A stretch of DNA of 8,276 nt. Origin: Cyclobacteriaceae bacterium. Lineage in GTDB: Bacteria > Bacteroidota > Bacteroidia > Cytophagales > Cyclobacteriaceae. The notes beneath the pieces were generated by a model. That model did not search any database and was not told where the DNA came from. It was given only the letters and a program-made list of their open reading frames with translations. This document shows positions 7,501 to 8,276 of the stretch, piece by piece. The position numbers and the translations under genes were made by a program. Where the stretch lies: positions 1 to 8,276 of the forward strand of contig JAUUZS010000169.1 in the NCBI GenBank assembly GCA_030589835.1. Reading direction: 5' to 3'. The stretch's first letter is position 1; every line of letters starts with the position of its first letter.

Positions 7501-7671
7501 AACTTTAGACCAACAGAGCAGGAGGAAAAGCTGAAAGTTGAGCTCTTTAAGCAAATTGATACAGAACTATCCATTTTTTCAAAAGTAAAAGAGGAAGAAA
7601 TTCCGCTCCTGAACAAACAAATTTCAGAGCACAAAATCGCATTTATAGAATTAAGGGAACAAGATGATTAG
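4531..7671 (+). CDS. Exported Sortilin/VPS10-like BNR (Asp-box) beta-propeller protein
   Basis: This 1046-residue protein belongs to a large bacterial family often labelled glycosyl hydrolase, BNR-repeat or VPS10-domain protein, for which I know no proven activity. Residues 1-23 form a signal peptide ending VHA before Gln24, with no lipobox. Eleven Asp-box motifs (S/T-x-D-x-G-x-T-W type) sit at 83-90, 137-144, 188-195, 246-253, 296-303, 342-349, 383-390, 528-535, 595-602, 648-655 and 692-699, consistent with two beta-propellers spanning about 45-740. Family hallmarks are NIGPFRGGRS (49-58), HGDHHDLWIDP (356-366), SPDLTRND (539-546) and GRSFWIIDDL (727-736). A FlgD-like Ig-type region lies at about 780-885, then a charged helical, probably coiled-coil tail at 890-1046. 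No sialidase FRIP motif and no type IX secretion C-terminal domain are seen, so a periplasmic location is inferred. Residues 356-361 hold a possible metal or catalytic cluster. The gene appears monocistronic. Confidence 0.9.
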   Translation: MKKLLFLSIIFANTIFLGSSVHAQKKNKKHRIATVSYDTALYNSIKWRNIGPFRGGRSAAVTGVPGNTNLFYFGSTGGGVWKTIDGGSTWVNISDGYFGGSIGAVAVSESDNNVIYVGGGEKTVRGNVSYGYGIWKSVDAGKSWTHKGLKASRHVPRIRIDPNNPEIVYAAVLGDLYKSSDERGVYKSTDGGNTWKKVLFANADAGAIDLIIDPLNPRVLYASTWNVRRTPYSLSSGGAGSALWKSTDEGETWSAISNHKGLPKGTLGIIGIAVSPVKKDRVFAIIEAENGGVFRSDDGGINWQKTNDSRSLRQRAWYYSRIYADTKDEDVVYVVNVQYHKSKDGGKTFKANSAPHGDHHDLWIDPENAKRMIIADDGGAQVSFDGGDNWSTYHNQPTAQFYRVTTDNHFPYRIYGAQQDNSTIRIAHRTDGYSIGERDWEATAGGESAHIAIDPLDNDIVYGGSYGGFFTRVNHKTNERQAINVWPDNPMGYGAEGMKYRFQWNFPIFFSPNNPKKLYTASNHPHVSQNGGQSWKTISPDLTRNDSTKLGPSGGPITKDNTGVEYYCTIFAAIESPYEKDLLWVGSDDGLIHVSKDGGLKWENVTPPNMPEWMMINSIDADPFIKGGVYVAGTLYKSGDYAPYVYKTKDYGKTWALITDGIDGAHFTRVVRADPEKQGLLYCGTESGMYLSFDDGASWKPFQLNLPIVPITDLTIKDKNLIAATQGRSFWIIDDLSPLHQLNAEIGNSPFHLYKPLDSYAMNGGASRNSRTAGQNHSGGVMVNFYVNNDITDSTRISMEFLDNNGRLIKKFSTHAKEKKDSLAVEKGANLFVWNMRYENAKTFDGMILWWANTSGPRAVPGLYQVKMKVDQDSITQRFEILKDPRVQSSAKNQQDQFDFLMAIRDKLSEAHLAIVHIRKVKVQLNGLKEKLNEKEHAQLLANIKLIEEKMNGVEQNLYQTKNKSNQDPLNYPIKLTNKLGHIAALNSYGNFRPTEQEEKLKVELFKQIDTELSIFSKVKEEEIPLLNKQISEHKIAFIELREQDD

Positions 7672-7720
7672 CATTACCTTACTCATTGTTCAGATCAAAC
7701 CTCAATCATGAATCACGTAC

Positions 7721-7774
7721 GAAAACCGTCTGATCAGCCTATAATGATATGAAATTCATTACGGTAGTTTTTTC
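7721..7774 (+). terminator. Putative terminator in the convergent intergenic region
   Basis: GAAAACCGT (7721-7729) pairs with ACGGT and the T-run (7761-7765 and 7768-7773); inside it, AATGA (7743-7747) pairs with TCATT (7756-7760), and the palindrome CTGATCAG lies at 7730-7737. On the plus strand the structure ends in six T residues, so it could terminate the propeller gene, whose stop is 49 nt upstream. The right arm overlaps the last codons of the convergent permease gene. The pairing is interrupted, so confidence is moderate. Confidence 0.4.
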
Positions 7775-8276
7775 AATAGGTCAACAGCACGGTTTCGCGC
7801 ATACCAGTATGAGGGCACTATCCCAACTATAATTTCCAATAGCACTAAAAAAATGGTAATCATGATAAAATCTGAAATTGTAGCAATATCCCTGAAATTC
7901 ACATTTCTATCTGTGATCTCATTAAAGAAAGGGGTTATCTGATCAATCAATACAAGACTTAGCATAAATGCGGTCAGGATAAAAATAGAGGTTTCTATCA
8001 TCAAAATTATAATAATTCCTCTATCTGATTCTCCATAAAATTTTCTAAAAAACAATTCCTTGTGGCGAAAAGACATCTGACTTTTCATTACTAAAAAATA
8101 TATTATTGTGGTGATTAATAGAATGCCCCCCAAAAGCAGCATATTGTCCGTTGTACAGGAAACCAAAAATTTATACTGATCACTGAAAAGATATTGTTGA
8201 TCTAAGTAAAACAACCATACTAAAAGAAAAGACAATATTCCTGAAGTCAGGGAAAAAATCTTTATTAAGCTTAGCC
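7759..8276 (-). CDS. FtsX/MacB-like ABC transporter permease, C-terminal part (partial)
   Basis: The frame stays open to the window edge, so 171 C-terminal residues are visible; the true start lies beyond base 8276, and the TTG near 8235 should not be read as a start. Four hydrophobic segments are seen at about 8274-8206, 8145-8086, 8019-7945 and 7869-7813. Between the second and third is KELFFRKFYGES (8061-8026), a divergent form of the KEIGIRKVLGA signature that follows a membrane helix in FtsX-like domains of MacB-type permeases. The tail NRAVDLLKKLP resembles the usual basic C-terminus. Such permeases work with a separate ATPase and drive mechanotransmission or export across the envelope rather than classical import; the substrate cannot be told here, and the ATPase gene is outside the window. 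The stop overlaps a terminator-like structure shared with the convergent propeller gene. Family assignment rests on the signature and helix order. Confidence 0.65.
   Translation of the reverse strand, partial: LSLIKIFSLTSGILSFLLVWLFYLDQQYLFSDQYKFLVSCTTDNMLLLGGILLITTIIYFLVMKSQMSFRHKELFFRKFYGESDRGIIIILMIETSIFILTAFMLSLVLIDQITPFFNEITDRNVNFRDIATISDFIMITIFLVLLEIIVGIVPSYWYARNRAVDLLKKLP

Noticed and set aside
4531..7671. Sialidase or type IX secreted adhesin assignment
   Set aside because: Asp-boxes alone do not make a sialidase; no FRIP motif is seen, and the C-terminus is helical and charged without the type IX sorting domain.
7759..8235. Complete 158-residue membrane protein starting at 8235
   Set aside because: The codon at 8235 is TTG, and the frame continues upstream without a stop through another hydrophobic segment to the window end, so it is the tail of a longer protein.

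Overview
The window looks like ordinary chromosomal DNA from a Bacteroidota bacterium, most likely of the Cytophagales or a related marine group (inferred, no taxonomic search was possible). The grounds are AT-rich intergenic DNA, no Shine-Dalgarno sequences in front of the genes, two exact matches to the Bacteroidota -7 promoter element TAnnTTTG, and typical families of this phylum: an OmpA/PD40-type TPR protein, a Sortilin/BNR-propeller exported protein and an FtsX-like ABC permease.

Layout. The left half (1-4240) is a minus-strand block. Read in transcription order it is lepA (EF-4 GTPase), folD (folate C1 metabolism), queE (7-deazaguanine synthesis) and the 5' part of a secreted TPR protein that leaves the window at base 1. 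Between these genes lie short AT-rich gaps. They hold a four-copy 14-bp tandem repeat after lepA, an 11-bp-arm hairpin after folD, a small hairpin after queE, and two near-identical 16-mers at the folD stop and before the TPR gene. A 290-bp divergent intergenic region (4241-4530) separates lepA from one large plus-strand gene (4531-7671), an exported 1046-residue protein with eleven Asp-box motifs in two predicted beta-propellers. A convergent intergenic region with terminator-like pairing follows. The right edge holds the C-terminal part of an FtsX-like permease on the minus strand, cut by the window end.

How the genes relate. lepA, folD and queE are housekeeping genes (translation, folate cofactors, queuosine-type tRNA modification). 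They share direction, but the gaps of 136-161 bp with hairpins do not show a tight operon. The TPR protein, the propeller protein and the permease are envelope or secreted proteins with no visible functional link to each other.

I found no mobile element, CRISPR array, RNA gene or defence-like cassette, and nothing that amounts to a new multi-gene system. The observations most worth checking are the conserved H/D cluster of the propeller protein, the Val at the usual Mg2+-ligand Thr position of QueE, and the repeated intergenic sequences.
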